Shown: positions 17,745-24,873, counted from the first letter of the stretch. The stretch is 38,479 bases of DNA from an uncultured Alphaproteobacteria bacterium (GCA_944391725.1 CALXUQ010000014.1:1-38479); one strand, 5' to 3'. The notes: a model not told the origin generated them from the sequence alone. Translations and numbers: made by a program.

Positions 17745-18710
17745 TTATTTTTTCTCAGTTGCAGGAGGCTTGATAAGCGATAAGATAATCGCGCCGGCAA
17801 TCAGTGAGAAGGTCACGGTTAACGATTGCCAAGCCTCAATTTCTAAGCCTACATAGGGCAAGAAAATTTTGGACCCGATGAAGATTAAGATAATCGACAA
17901 AGCAGGTTTTAGGTATACAAACTTGTAAACCGCGGCTGCCAACAAGAAATATAGTGCTCTTAAGCCCAAAATGGCAAAGATGTTGCTGGTGTAGACCACA
18001 TAAATATCTTGTGTAATCAGGAAAATGGCCGGAATGCTGTCAAAGGCAAAAATCACATCCATCAGTTCAATGATAACGAGGGCAAAAAACAGCGGAGTAA
18101 TGTAGTGGCGGCCGTTTTCTTTTACAAAAAAGTGTTCGCCTCTGACTTCGGGGGTGACATGGAAGTATTTGCCCACAAACTTAAACAAACGGCTGTCTTC
18201 TAACTTGCCTTGGTCGTCTTCTTTGTGGAGAGCCATTTTGATGCCGGTATAAATTAAGAATGCGGCAAAGATATATAATATCCAATGGAATTTTGAAATG
18301 AGGGCTTCGCCAACGCCAATGAGGATACCACGCATGACAATGGCGCCCAAAATACCCCAGAACAAAACGCGGTGCTGATATTTGCGCTCAACTTTGAGAC
18401 TGCTGAAGATAATCGACATGATGAAAATGTTATCCAGCGACAAGCTTTTTTCTACCAAAAATCCGGTGTAATAAAGCATTCCGGTTTCAAGGCCACGCTC
18501 ATAAATAACGAACAGACCAAAGATTAGGGCAATGCCGATATAAAATACGCAAGCCCAAAAGGTTTCTTTGATGTTGGGTTCTGAGGCATGACGGTGAAAA
18601 ACAAATAAGTCCAAAAACAACAGCACAAATACGATGACGGCAAAACTGCCCCATAAGGCGTAATTGGGCATGATGTAATGATTTTCGGAAAGATGCGCAA
18701 GTGTTTCCAT
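17745..18710 (-). CDS. TerC/Alx family integral membrane protein
   Basis: TerC proteins are inner-membrane proteins linked to tellurite resistance and, in Alx and relatives, to manganese export and metal loading of exported proteins. The 321-aa product has about eight membrane segments and the hallmark LVEKSLSLDNIFIMSIIF followed by HRVLFWGILGAI. A second acidic patch (ELMDVIFAFDSIPAIF) is the other conserved half-site. AAAGG is found about 10 bases before the ATG. The 36-bp gap to motB leaves no room for a long leader such as the yybP-ykoY riboswitch that controls alx in E. coli, so cotranscription with motAB is likely. Confidence 0.9.
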   Translation of the reverse strand: METLAHLSENHYIMPNYALWGSFAVIVFVLLFLDLFVFHRHASEPNIKETFWACVFYIGIALIFGLFVIYERGLETGMLYYTGFLVEKSLSLDNIFIMSIIFSSLKVERKYQHRVLFWGILGAIVMRGILIGVGEALISKFHWILYIFAAFLIYTGIKMALHKEDDQGKLEDSRLFKFVGKYFHVTPEVRGEHFFVKENGRHYITPLFFALVIIELMDVIFAFDSIPAIFLITQDIYVVYTSNIFAILGLRALYFLLAAAVYKFVYLKPALSIILIFIGSKIFLPYVGLEIEAWQSLTVTFSLIAGAIILSLIKPPATEKK

Positions 18711-18746
18711 TTTTTAGTACCTTTATATTATTGATTAGTGTTTAGT

Positions 18747-19409
18747 TTAGGGTTCAATATGAATCATTACCCGACGGTTTTTCTGCTGGTTAGCCGGAAT
18801 GGGCTCGCCATGGACATTGTAGTTGGGGTATTTGGGCGCAATATCGGCCATGCCCACAACTTGCAGACGCTCAGCATCAATGCCAACCGAGATAAACTCA
18901 CGGACAATAGCCGCGGCGCGATTGGAAGACAGTTCCCATTTAGACGGGAACCCCGAATCGGCTGCTTCAACATCGTCAGTGTGACCTTCAACCACAATTC
19001 GAAACCGTTTGTAGCGATTTTGTTTTAACAAATCGGCAATTTTCCAAAGGGCAGGGGTGAGTTTGGGTTTGATGAGCGAGCTTCCGGCATCAAACATACT
19101 TAAGCTGGAAATTTCAATTACCACGCCTTGCGAATCGGAACCAAGGGATACTCCTTCGCCAAGATTCAAACCCTCGGCCTCGTCCAAAAATTCGCCAATC
19201 GTACCATTTAGTTGGTCGGCCGGAAGGTAATTAAACGCGGCTGCAAAGGCATTTTCCATGGCGGACATCTTCTTTTTATCCAGGGTAGAAGATGCAAAGA
19301 GCACAATAAACAAAGCCAACAACAGGGTCAGCAAGTCAGAATATGGAATCAGCCAAGTTTCGTCGGCGTGTTCTTCATGAGGTTCGGAATCGTGTTTCTT
19401 TTTGGCCAT
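18747..19409 (-). CDS. motB: MotB-type stator protein with OmpA domain
   Basis: MotB anchors the flagellar stator to peptidoglycan and carries the ion-binding Asp. The 220-aa product has a charged N-terminal tail, one membrane helix beginning WLIPYSDLLTLLLALF with Asp25 in the ion-site position, a short linker and a C-terminal OmpA-like domain (VEGHTDDVEAADSG, then NRRVMIHI). It overlaps motA by one base (TAATG). No flagellar structural genes are in the window, so a stator for another purpose cannot be excluded. Identity as a MotAB pair is clear. Confidence 0.9.
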   Translation of the reverse strand: MAKKKHDSEPHEEHADETWLIPYSDLLTLLLALFIVLFASSTLDKKKMSAMENAFAAAFNYLPADQLNGTIGEFLDEAEGLNLGEGVSLGSDSQGVVIEISSLSMFDAGSSLIKPKLTPALWKIADLLKQNRYKRFRIVVEGHTDDVEAADSGFPSKWELSSNRAAAIVREFISVGIDAERLQVVGMADIAPKYPNYNVHGEPIPANQQKNRRVMIHIEP

Positions 19410-20185
19410 TAGTTTTCATCTCTTAGGGATTTGCGTTCAGAAACCGGAATAAAGGATTGGAGCTTGGCTTCCATGGCAATGGAAGATGCTCCGGACTGCA
19501 GGGCTAAGGCGCCTTCGACAATCATCTTCTTTAAATCGCTTTCTTCTTGAGAAATTTGCTTGAGTTTGTTGGAAAAAGGGTGCCACAAAACGTATCCGGT
19601 GAAAATACCGAGCAAGGTAGCCACAAAAGCCGCTGCAATGGAATGACCCAATTTATCAATATCGGAAAGGTTACCAAGGGCAGCAATCAAACCAATAACC
19701 GCACCCAACACACCTAAGGTCGGGGCGTACATTCCGGCTTGAGAAAAAATCAGGGCGCCGGAGCGGTGGCGTTCTTCCATTTGTTTGATTTCCATATTCA
19801 GAACTTCATCAATAAAATCGGCAGGAAAACCATCGGCCACCAAAGTCAGACTGGTTTTAATGAACGGGTCGGGAGCTTCGTTAGCTTTGCGCTCAATGCC
19901 GACCACGCCTTCTTGTTTGGCAATTTTGGCCATGTCGACAAAGAACTCCAACACTTCTTGTTTGGACATTAGTTTGTTGCCCGAAAATAGCAGTTTGAGC
20001 AATTTGGGAAACTTTTTTAGCCCTTGCATGGTAAAGGCATTAAACAATGCGGCGGCAGTTCCGGCAATAATAATCAAAAAGGCGGCCGGGTTGATTAGTG
20101 AGTGAGGGTCGGCACCTTTTAAGGCCATACCAACGCCGACAGCGGCTATACCGCCAATTACGCCGATGAGTGTACTTTTTTCCAT
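19409..20185 (-). CDS. motA: MotA-type stator proton/sodium channel protein
   Basis: The 258-aa product has the four-helix MotA layout: two N-terminal helices (TLIGVIGGIAAVGVGMAL and PAAFLIIIAGTAAALFNAF), a large charged cytoplasmic loop, then GMYAPTLGVLGAVIGLIAAL and AAAFVATLLGIFTGYVLWHP containing the conserved prolines. It couples ion flow through MotB's Asp to torque. A weak GGAA site precedes the ATG. Order motA-motB-terC on the minus strand. Confidence 0.92.
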   Translation of the reverse strand: MEKSTLIGVIGGIAAVGVGMALKGADPHSLINPAAFLIIIAGTAAALFNAFTMQGLKKFPKLLKLLFSGNKLMSKQEVLEFFVDMAKIAKQEGVVGIERKANEAPDPFIKTSLTLVADGFPADFIDEVLNMEIKQMEERHRSGALIFSQAGMYAPTLGVLGAVIGLIAALGNLSDIDKLGHSIAAAFVATLLGIFTGYVLWHPFSNKLKQISQEESDLKKMIVEGALALQSGASSIAMEAKLQSFIPVSERKSLRDEN

Positions 20186-20278
20186 TTCTTATTCCGTTAG
20201 TTAAAATTATAAATCTACTGTATTTTTATTCTATTCTCAGTTTTTGTAAATATGTTTTAATCAGGGGGTTGGATAACC

Positions 20279-20875
20279 TTAGCTGAAAGTTTTTATCAGG
20301 TGGGTGAGACTGCCGATGAAAAGTTTGACCGAGATGGCAAGCAGAATAATCCCAAAAAACTTTTGAAAGATGATAATGACCCCGGGTTTTAAGATTTTTT
20401 CGAGGCGTTTGGCCGCTTTGAGCACAAAATAGACAATGATGATGTTGCACAAAATGGCCAGTAGGACGTTGATGTCGGCAAACTGAGAACGAATGGACAG
20501 CAAGGTGGTGAGAGCACCGGCTCCGGCTATGAGCGGAAAGACAACCGGAATGAAGGTGGCATCTTTGGGGGATTCGGGCTGGTCTTTGAAAATTTCAATA
20601 TCTAATATCAGCTCCATGGCGATAATGAAAATGATTAAAGAACCGGCAATGGCGAATGAGGGTAAGTCAACCCCAAATAAGTGCAGAAATGCTTCTCCGC
20701 CGTAGAAGAAAATGATGAAAATGGCAAAAGCCAGCAGGGCGGCTTTTGTGGCGTTGATGTTTTTGCCGCGTTTGCGAAGATTAATAAAAATCGGGATGGA
20801 GCCGACCACGTCAATGATGGCGAACAAAACAAAAAAGGCGCTGACGAATTCTTGAATGCTGAAAGCTTTAAACAT
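20279..20875 (-). CDS. MarC family integral membrane protein
   Basis: A 198-aa protein with six predicted membrane segments, matching the MarC/UPF0056 family: FFVLFAIIDVVGSIPIFINL near the N-terminus, a central AGSLIIFIIAMELILD, and IPVVFPLIAGAGALTTLL. The family's function is unsettled; the historic link to antibiotic resistance in E. coli was not upheld. GAGAAA lies before the ATG. The 93-bp gap to motA is AT rich and may hold the motA promoter. Divergent from the regulated operon at 21 kb. Confidence 0.9.
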   Translation of the reverse strand: MFKAFSIQEFVSAFFVLFAIIDVVGSIPIFINLRKRGKNINATKAALLAFAIFIIFFYGGEAFLHLFGVDLPSFAIAGSLIIFIIAMELILDIEIFKDQPESPKDATFIPVVFPLIAGAGALTTLLSIRSQFADINVLLAILCNIIIVYFVLKAAKRLEKILKPGVIIIFQKFFGIILLAISVKLFIGSLTHLIKTFS

Positions 20876-20997
20876 GATTTTTCTCGTTAAAAAATAAATG
20901 GTTAACTCTTATGCGCATTTATTAGCAAGAGCAAATTTATAAGTCAAGAGATTTTGATTTTTGAACACTGTTTTTGTGGAAGGGAGTAAAAATATAC

Positions 20998-21032
20998 TTG
21001 ACATATTGCATATATAGTGTTATCACTATATA
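20998..21032 (+). promoter_or_regulatory. Promoter with overlapping palindromic operator
   Basis: TTGACA (20998-21003), 17 bp, TATCAC (21021-21026). A perfect inverted repeat, arms TATATAGTG (21011-21019) and CACTATATA (21024-21032) around a 4-base centre, covers the spacer and -10 box. A dimeric winged-helix repressor bound here would block RNA polymerase. The ArsR-type regulator encoded by the third gene of this operon is the obvious candidate. Confidence 0.65.
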
Positions 21033-21060
21033 TAGTTATTGTAATATATTGGAGGTTGCC

Positions 21061-21660
21061 ATGAAAAAAGCTAAAAACGTAAAAGAATTTGTGGAGCAGA
21101 TGGACAATGCCAAAAAGCTCAATCCGAAAGACTTATCCTCAGATCAGGATTTGACCATTGCCATTATGAACCTTATCAGTATTGAGGAACATTTGGTCTT
21201 CTCCGGGGCTAAGACCGGCAAAACTTCTTTTTATGATTTAATTAAGGATATTCGTGAGCTCAGAAAAAATCTTATGCTCAAAGTTATCCCGCAGTATGAA
21301 GGCGAGGTGTGGTGTATTTCCAAACACTTGCTGGCCTCGGCGATGCGTTTGATGGAAGTTGGTACCAAACAACAGAGCCTCAAAAATGATGAACAGGCTT
21401 ATCAACTGTTTAATCAGGCTTATGATTTGTACTGCTTGTTCTGGGGGTTGAATATGAATATGCTCAACGTTGATGATGTCAAATGGGTGGAAGACAATAT
21501 GGATAGCATCAAAAAAATTTCTGACCAGGCATCAAAAATTGTGGCAGAAACTTCGACTGAGGATACTATTGTAGCTTCTGATATAGCTCCTGAAAAAAGC
21601 GGTGCTTGGGGCAAAATGAAAGCTTTTGTGCGCAAAGCGGTTGACTGTTGTATTGAATAG
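21061..21660 (+). CDS. Uncharacterised cytoplasmic protein, first gene of an ArsR-regulated operon
   Basis: I do not recognise this 199-aa family. It has no signal peptide or membrane helix, looks mostly alpha-helical, and has Cys residues at EVWCIS, LYCLFW and a terminal VDCCIE. The C-terminal KMKAFVRKAVDCCIE could form an amphipathic helix. GGAGG lies exactly before the ATG at 21061, which rules out the longer frame from 20974 that would run through the operator. The lipoprotein gene follows after 12 bases. It might be a substrate or partner of the thiol proteins encoded with it, but that is only inference from position. Confidence 0.75.
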   Translation: MKKAKNVKEFVEQMDNAKKLNPKDLSSDQDLTIAIMNLISIEEHLVFSGAKTGKTSFYDLIKDIRELRKNLMLKVIPQYEGEVWCISKHLLASAMRLMEVGTKQQSLKNDEQAYQLFNQAYDLYCLFWGLNMNMLNVDDVKWVEDNMDSIKKISDQASKIVAETSTEDTIVASDIAPEKSGAWGKMKAFVRKAVDCCIE

Positions 21661-21672
21661 GAGAAACTAAGC

Positions 21673-22077
21673 ATGAAAAAACTGGTTTGTTTGCTCACCG
21701 CAATGGTTATCGGTTTATGTGCTTGTGGAGATGACTCAACCTCTACAACATCTTCAGCTGCAGAAAATGAAACGGTTGCACAAGATGAAATTAAAACAGA
21801 TGAAATTTATTTCTTCTTCTCGAATAGTTGTCCGCATTGTCATGCCGCATTGGCTTATATTAATGCCAAATATCCAAATCTAAAAATGGCTATGGTCAAT
21901 GTGGCCAATCCCGAGGGGTATGCTTTGTTTGTGAAATGTGCTCAAAAGTTTAAGCTCGGAAATCGTATCGGAACGCCATTGTTTTGCATGGGAGATAATT
22001 ATCTCATGGGCTGGGCTGACGAATATGCCCCGAAATTTGATGCATATGTGAAACCATTTCTTGAGGACGGACAATAA
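21673..22077 (+). CDS. Thioredoxin-fold lipoprotein with CPHC motif
   Basis: The 134-aa product starts with a lipoprotein signal peptide ending LCAC, so Cys18 should be lipidated; Gly at +2 predicts outer-membrane rather than inner-membrane placement. After a Ser/Thr/Glu-rich linker comes EIYFFFSNSCPHCHAAL with Cys53-Pro-His-Cys56, the DsbA-type active site, and IGTPLF supplies the cis-Pro that faces it in thioredoxin folds. Two further Cys (VKCAQ, LFCMG) remain. It is a periplasm-facing thiol oxidoreductase or disulfide sensor. GGAGAA lies upstream of the ATG. The regulator gene starts 2 bases after its stop. Confidence 0.85.
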   Translation: MKKLVCLLTAMVIGLCACGDDSTSTTSSAAENETVAQDEIKTDEIYFFFSNSCPHCHAALAYINAKYPNLKMAMVNVANPEGYALFVKCAQKFKLGNRIGTPLFCMGDNYLMGWADEYAPKFDAYVKPFLEDGQ

Positions 22078-22079
22078 AT

Positions 22080-22724
22080 ATGGTGGAACAACTACCTGAA
22101 AATATTATGAAAAAAGCCGTAAGGGGGATTAGCTATATTGCTCATCCCCTGCGCTTGCGAATTTTGGAATATATGGATGTGAACGGAGCTTCTTCGGTTT
22201 CGGCCATTACCAAGGCTGTTGATGAAGAACAAGCCATCGTTTCGCAGAGTTTGCGAAAACTCCGGGAGGCGGGGTTGGTCAAAACCGAGCGGAGAGGCAT
22301 TTTTATTTATTATAATATCTATGAGGAATATCCGGCCAGTATATTTGTTTGCATTCGAAAGCTCTTTGGATATATGACTGATAATTTTCGCTTTTTGACC
22401 GATGGTTTTAAGGCGATTTTGCCTCGTGATTATACTAATATGGTGGCTAATCAGATTAAGCTGTTTGCAAATTATGATAAAATGCGAATCTTGGAATATC
22501 TTACCTTAAACGGGGAGAGTAATGTGTCTGATATTGTCAAAGGTATTAATAGTGATGCCTTGAAAGTTTCGCAATATCTCAAACGTTTGCGTGATGACGG
22601 TTTTGTGGTGGCCAGAAAAGAAGGGCGGTTTGTGTTCTACAATATTACTAAAGGAGTTCACAAAACCGCCATTGAGTGTATTCATAAACGCTATGGAAGT
22701 CTGAAAAATAAAGAAGACTTCTAG
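22080..22724 (+). CDS. Tandem ArsR-type winged-helix regulator
   Basis: A 214-aa protein made of two ArsR-like winged-helix domains in one chain (about 13-80 and 124-189). The halves share RILEY, NGxSxVSxI, VSQxLxxLRxxG and a closing YNI. There is no ArsR-type metal motif such as ELCVCD. Its only two cysteines, Cys91 and Cys200, each lie 12 residues after the Asn of the YNI motif, in matching C-terminal helices ([VE]CI[RH]K). This fits a covalent dimer mimic that senses thiol state. It is translationally linked to the lipoprotein gene and probably represses its own operon through the palindrome at 21011-21032. The domain call is firm, the redox role is inference. Confidence 0.85.
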   Translation: MVEQLPENIMKKAVRGISYIAHPLRLRILEYMDVNGASSVSAITKAVDEEQAIVSQSLRKLREAGLVKTERRGIFIYYNIYEEYPASIFVCIRKLFGYMTDNFRFLTDGFKAILPRDYTNMVANQIKLFANYDKMRILEYLTLNGESNVSDIVKGINSDALKVSQYLKRLRDDGFVVARKEGRFVFYNITKGVHKTAIECIHKRYGSLKNKEDF

Positions 22725-22730
22725 TTTTTT

Positions 22731-23363
22731 TTATTCTTTATAGGGTGGAAAACTATTCAACCAAACCGTAATCTTATTGCTTACGGCGGCATCATATTCG
22801 CTTCCTAAGTTGTTAAACGAGGCAGAGGGTAATAACTGCGCATTTTGGGCCATGTGGTTAAAATCGGTGAAATAGGTGCCAAAATTGCTGCCCTGAGTAG
22901 AAAAGGGGGCAACCCGTTTGTTTTGAAAATCAGCCCGAGTTAAAAATGTTTTGGCCGGTGTGGCAATGGTATACCACCAAACAGGAGCGCCAAAAAAGAT
23001 GGTGTCATATTGGCTGAAATCGGGCAAAGGTTGTACAATGGCCGGATATTTTCCACTCTTGTTTTGACTGCGGATGATTAAGGGATACCACGGTACGTCA
23101 TTAATCTTGGCGAGGGTTTTAATCTCGTAAATATCGGCATTGGTCTTTTCTTTGATGAGTTCGGCGATTTGTTTGGTGTGTCCACTCAAAGAATAGTAGA
23201 TGACCAAAGTTTTGCCGAAGTTGTTTTTTAGGGCAATGGGGGCACCTTCATAGGGGGCCATTTCTTTTTTGTTTCTTTGGTTGACGCGCCAAAGATGTAC
23301 TCCGCTGGCAAGCAAAGCAATGATAATGCATATCAGTACAATATAGATGATGGTTTTGAACAT
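22731..23363 (-). CDS. Membrane-anchored flavodoxin-like protein
   Basis: A 210-aa protein with one N-terminal membrane helix (about 4-24) and a flavodoxin-like domain. YYSLSGHTKQIAELI (56-70) is the FMN phosphate loop, FFGAPVWWYTIATP is the second FMN-contact region, and VAPFSTQGSNFG the third. Members of this family use FMN to reduce other substrates. The helix should tether it to the inner membrane; whether the domain faces the periplasm is uncertain because the linker is basic (RVNQRNKK), which favours a cytoplasmic domain. It converges on the ArsR operon with a 6-bp gap, so a shared redox theme is possible. Confidence 0.8.
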   Translation of the reverse strand: MFKTIIYIVLICIIIALLASGVHLWRVNQRNKKEMAPYEGAPIALKNNFGKTLVIYYSLSGHTKQIAELIKEKTNADIYEIKTLAKINDVPWYPLIIRSQNKSGKYPAIVQPLPDFSQYDTIFFGAPVWWYTIATPAKTFLTRADFQNKRVAPFSTQGSNFGTYFTDFNHMAQNAQLLPSASFNNLGSEYDAAVSNKITVWLNSFPPYKE

Positions 23364-23476
23364 GATGAATCCTTTCAGCTTGATTATGCTTTTAATATAA
23401 GTGATTTATCTTTTTGTACAAGATATATTTGTGTTTATGCGGGAGAGAAAGTTTTGAGCAAGACGAAAAATAACTA

Positions 23477-23505
23477 TTGACAAGTACCAAAAGAAAGATT
23501 ATTAA
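23477..23505 (+). promoter_or_regulatory. tRNA-Met promoter
   Basis: TTGACA (23477-23482), 17-bp spacer, TATTAA (23500-23505), ending 16 bases before the mature tRNA. Confidence 0.7.
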
Positions 23506-23521
23506 CAATGTGAATTTTGAT

Positions 23522-23597
23522 GGCGGGTTAGCTCAGTCGGTAGAGCGGAGGAATCATAATCCTTGTGTCGTGGGTTCGAATCCCTCACCCGCTACCA
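23522..23597 (+). tRNA. Elongator tRNA-Met (CAU)
   Basis: A 76-nt cloverleaf with encoded CCA. Acceptor GGCGGGT pairs with ACCCGCT (first pair G-U), D-arm GCTC/GAGC, anticodon stem GAGGA/TCCTT around loop ATCATAA (anticodon CAT), T-arm GTGGG-TTCGAAT-CCCTC (one mismatch). The G1-U72 pair differs from the mismatched C1-A72 of initiator tRNA, and the body resembles alphaproteobacterial elongator tRNA-Met as I recall it. tRNA-Ile(CAU) is the alternative. Confidence 0.93.
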
Positions 23598-23598
23598 T

Positions 23599-23632
23599 AA
23601 AAAAAACTCCCCTTTATGGGGAGTTTTTTTTA
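23599..23632. terminator. tRNA terminator, symmetrical
   Basis: Long stem of A-run plus ACTCCCC against GGGGAGT plus T-run, loop TTTAT. It is nearly palindromic and would work in both directions. Confidence 0.85.
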
Positions 23633-23648
23633 ATGGTAATAAAGACTT

Positions 23649-23660
23649 GGGATTCGAACC
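23649..23660 (-). pseudogene. Mirrored relic of a tRNA 3' end
   Basis: On the minus strand GGTTCGAATCCC, identical to the T-arm of the tRNA at 23573-23584, is followed at the matching distance by TTACCA and the A-run/CTCCCC terminator arm. Between them the sequence does not fold as an acceptor arm. It looks like the end of a decayed, opposite-strand tRNA cut off by the repeats at 23661 onward. Confidence 0.4.
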
Positions 23661-23681
23661 TGCACGGCAGGTGCGCGGCGG

Positions 23682-24019
23682 GTTAGTTGCTTGGCGTATG
23701 TGCCCAAGAGCCGCGATGCTACCCAAGGAGCTTGTTTTACGTTTGTGCTTTGAAAAAGTAGGACATGAGCACGGCAGGTGCGCCCGTACGACGGGTGCGC
23801 GCAGGCAGCGCCTGAGGCATCAGTTAGTTGCTTGGCGATTGTGCCCAAGAGCCGCGATGCTACCCAAGGAGCTTGTTTTACGTTTGTGCTTTGAAAAAGT
23901 AGGACATGAGCACAGCAGGTGCGCCCGTTCGACGGGTGCGCGCAGGCAGCGCCTGAGGCATCAGTTAGTTGCTTGGTGTATGTGCCCTGTATTCGCGATG
24001 CTATCTAAGGAGCGGGTTT
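23682..24019 (+). repeat. 141-bp tandem direct repeat (2 full copies and a decayed third)
   Basis: Copies at 23682-23822 and 23823-23963 differ at four positions. A third, diverged and truncated copy runs from 23964 to about 24019. The unit is far more GC rich than its surroundings and contains hairpins: GCGCCCGT/ACGGGTGC (with a G-U pair) and CAGGC-AGC-GCCTG. Its right end (the segment finishing GCGCCTGAGGCATCA) returns at the window's end (38450-38479). An open frame crosses the repeats because 141 is divisible by three, but it also runs through the tRNA and I do not regard it as a gene. Confidence 0.9.
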
Positions 24020-24035
24020 ATAATAATATAATGTC

Positions 24036-24068
24036 ACCCCTTGGATACGCCAGTAGTTGTCAAGGGGT
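24036..24068. repeat. Stem-loop at the edge of the repeat island
   Basis: ACCCCTTG / CAAGGGGT (24036-24043, 24061-24068) around a 17-base loop, followed by CTTTG. It could be a weak terminator. Nothing coding is visible between it and 24312. Confidence 0.45.
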
Positions 24069-24111
24069 CTTTGAGTTAATATTACTATTGGGAAAATATA
24101 AAAAATTCGAA

Positions 24112-24148
24112 GATCCCTGGACGATTGCTTGAGCAATCGAGGGATGAC
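24112..24148. repeat. Dispersed 37-bp hairpin repeat, copy 1
   Basis: Outer arms GATCCCT and AGGGATGAC flank the stem CGATTGCT/AGCAATCG. A second copy of the same length lies at 38404-38440 with a different but equally paired stem. A fragment CGAGGGATGAC repeats at about 24161-24171. Confidence 0.85.
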
Positions 24149-24241
24149 TCTATTATATACGAGGGATGACACTGGTTTTATTTCTGCTAAAAACTAGGGA
24201 AGCATTATAATGCTGTAACATAAGTGTAATGCTTTCAATAA

Positions 24242-24270
24242 TTGACATAGGACTAATTTTGAGCTATATT
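24242..24270 (+). promoter_or_regulatory. Promoter for the small membrane-protein genes
   Basis: Consensus TTGACA (24242-24247), 17-bp spacer, TATATT (24265-24270). A perfect 14-bp palindrome AGCATTATAATGCT sits upstream at 24201-24214 and could be an operator. Confidence 0.65.
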
Positions 24271-24312
24271 CTTTGCAGTTAACGTATTTATTAATCTAAT
24301 TTTTTTTATATT

Positions 24313-24575
24313 ATGAGTGAATTTTTAGAATTTCTGGGGTCACTTGTAGTGTTACTGATTGCTATTTTCAGTATGCATTTAAAGCCGTTTAAAGTTCATA
24401 TTGGGTGTGCCTAATTATTGCTGCATTGGCGTCGGTATGCTGGTTCCAGTCGGTGTTTAAGAACCTTTTTGAACTCAGCGCAGATATTGCTCTGGGGTGG
24501 TCTGTCATACTAAATATGGCGCTTATACCTATGTTATGGGCGGCGACCTATAAGAAGTTTGATAATGCGAAATAA
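24313..24575 (+). pseudogene. Small membrane protein gene, frameshifted
   Basis: The first frame starts at ATG 24313 (MSEFLEFLGSLVVLLIAIF) and stops at 24412-24414 after 33 codons. From about 24405 another frame continues (VCLIIAALASVCWFQSVFK) to a stop at 24573-24575. Joined, they give about 87 residues with three membrane segments, the same size and layout as the intact neighbour at 24594. One missing base near 24403-24407 explains the break; a sequencing error is the alternative. No ribosome-binding site is visible, only a T-rich leader like that of the neighbour. Confidence 0.6.
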
Positions 24576-24593
24576 GTTTTAATTTTTTTCATT

Positions 24594-24854
24594 ATGAACA
24601 TCGCAATGATTGTGGCACTCGTGGTGATAGTGCTGGGGTGCGTGATGATGCCGTTAAATCTTTTTAAAAATTCGCAGTGGTACTTTTTTGCCATTGCGTT
24701 AGTGGCGGTAGCTTTTTTTACTAAAGAGTTTCTGCAAGGAATTCTGCACGTGGGTGATATTTTGAGTTGGTTTTACTCAATTTTATCCATGGGCATAGTA
24801 TTCTCGGTTTTGTATGGGGCATTAAGCTTGCACCACTACTTAACCAAAAAATGA
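24594..24854 (+). CDS. Small three-helix membrane protein
   Basis: An 86-aa hydrophobic protein of unknown function with three membrane segments (roughly 3-20, 28-45, 58-80). It is a likely paralogue of the broken gene just upstream: both have a short first helix, an LFK/PFK motif, a second helix, an acidic loop and a third helix. The leader TTTTTTTCATT before its ATG lacks a Shine-Dalgarno sequence and resembles the leader of its neighbour, so the duplication probably included it. A terminator follows. Confidence 0.6.
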   Translation: MNIAMIVALVVIVLGCVMMPLNLFKNSQWYFFAIALVAVAFFTKEFLQGILHVGDILSWFYSILSMGIVFSVLYGALSLHHYLTKK

Positions 24855-24873
24855 AAATTATGTTCTCTTTGAC

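Noticed and set aside
18711..18746. yybP-ykoY manganese riboswitch upstream of terC
   Set aside because: Only 36 bp separate motB and terC, too short for this riboswitch.
20974..21060. N-terminal extension of the 21061 gene
   Set aside because: It would run through the promoter and operator; GGAGG fixes the start at 21061.
22700..22735. Terminator after the tandem ArsR gene
   Set aside because: There is a T run, but the only stem (AGAA/TTCT) is too short to support a call.
23682..24019. CRISPR array
   Set aside because: The repeats are 141 bp, directly adjacent with no spacers, and no cas genes are present.
23563..24132. 189-codon open frame across the tRNA and the 141-bp repeats
   Set aside because: It starts inside the tRNA, has no ribosome-binding site, and stays open because the repeat length is divisible by three. 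Composition is unlike the real genes.
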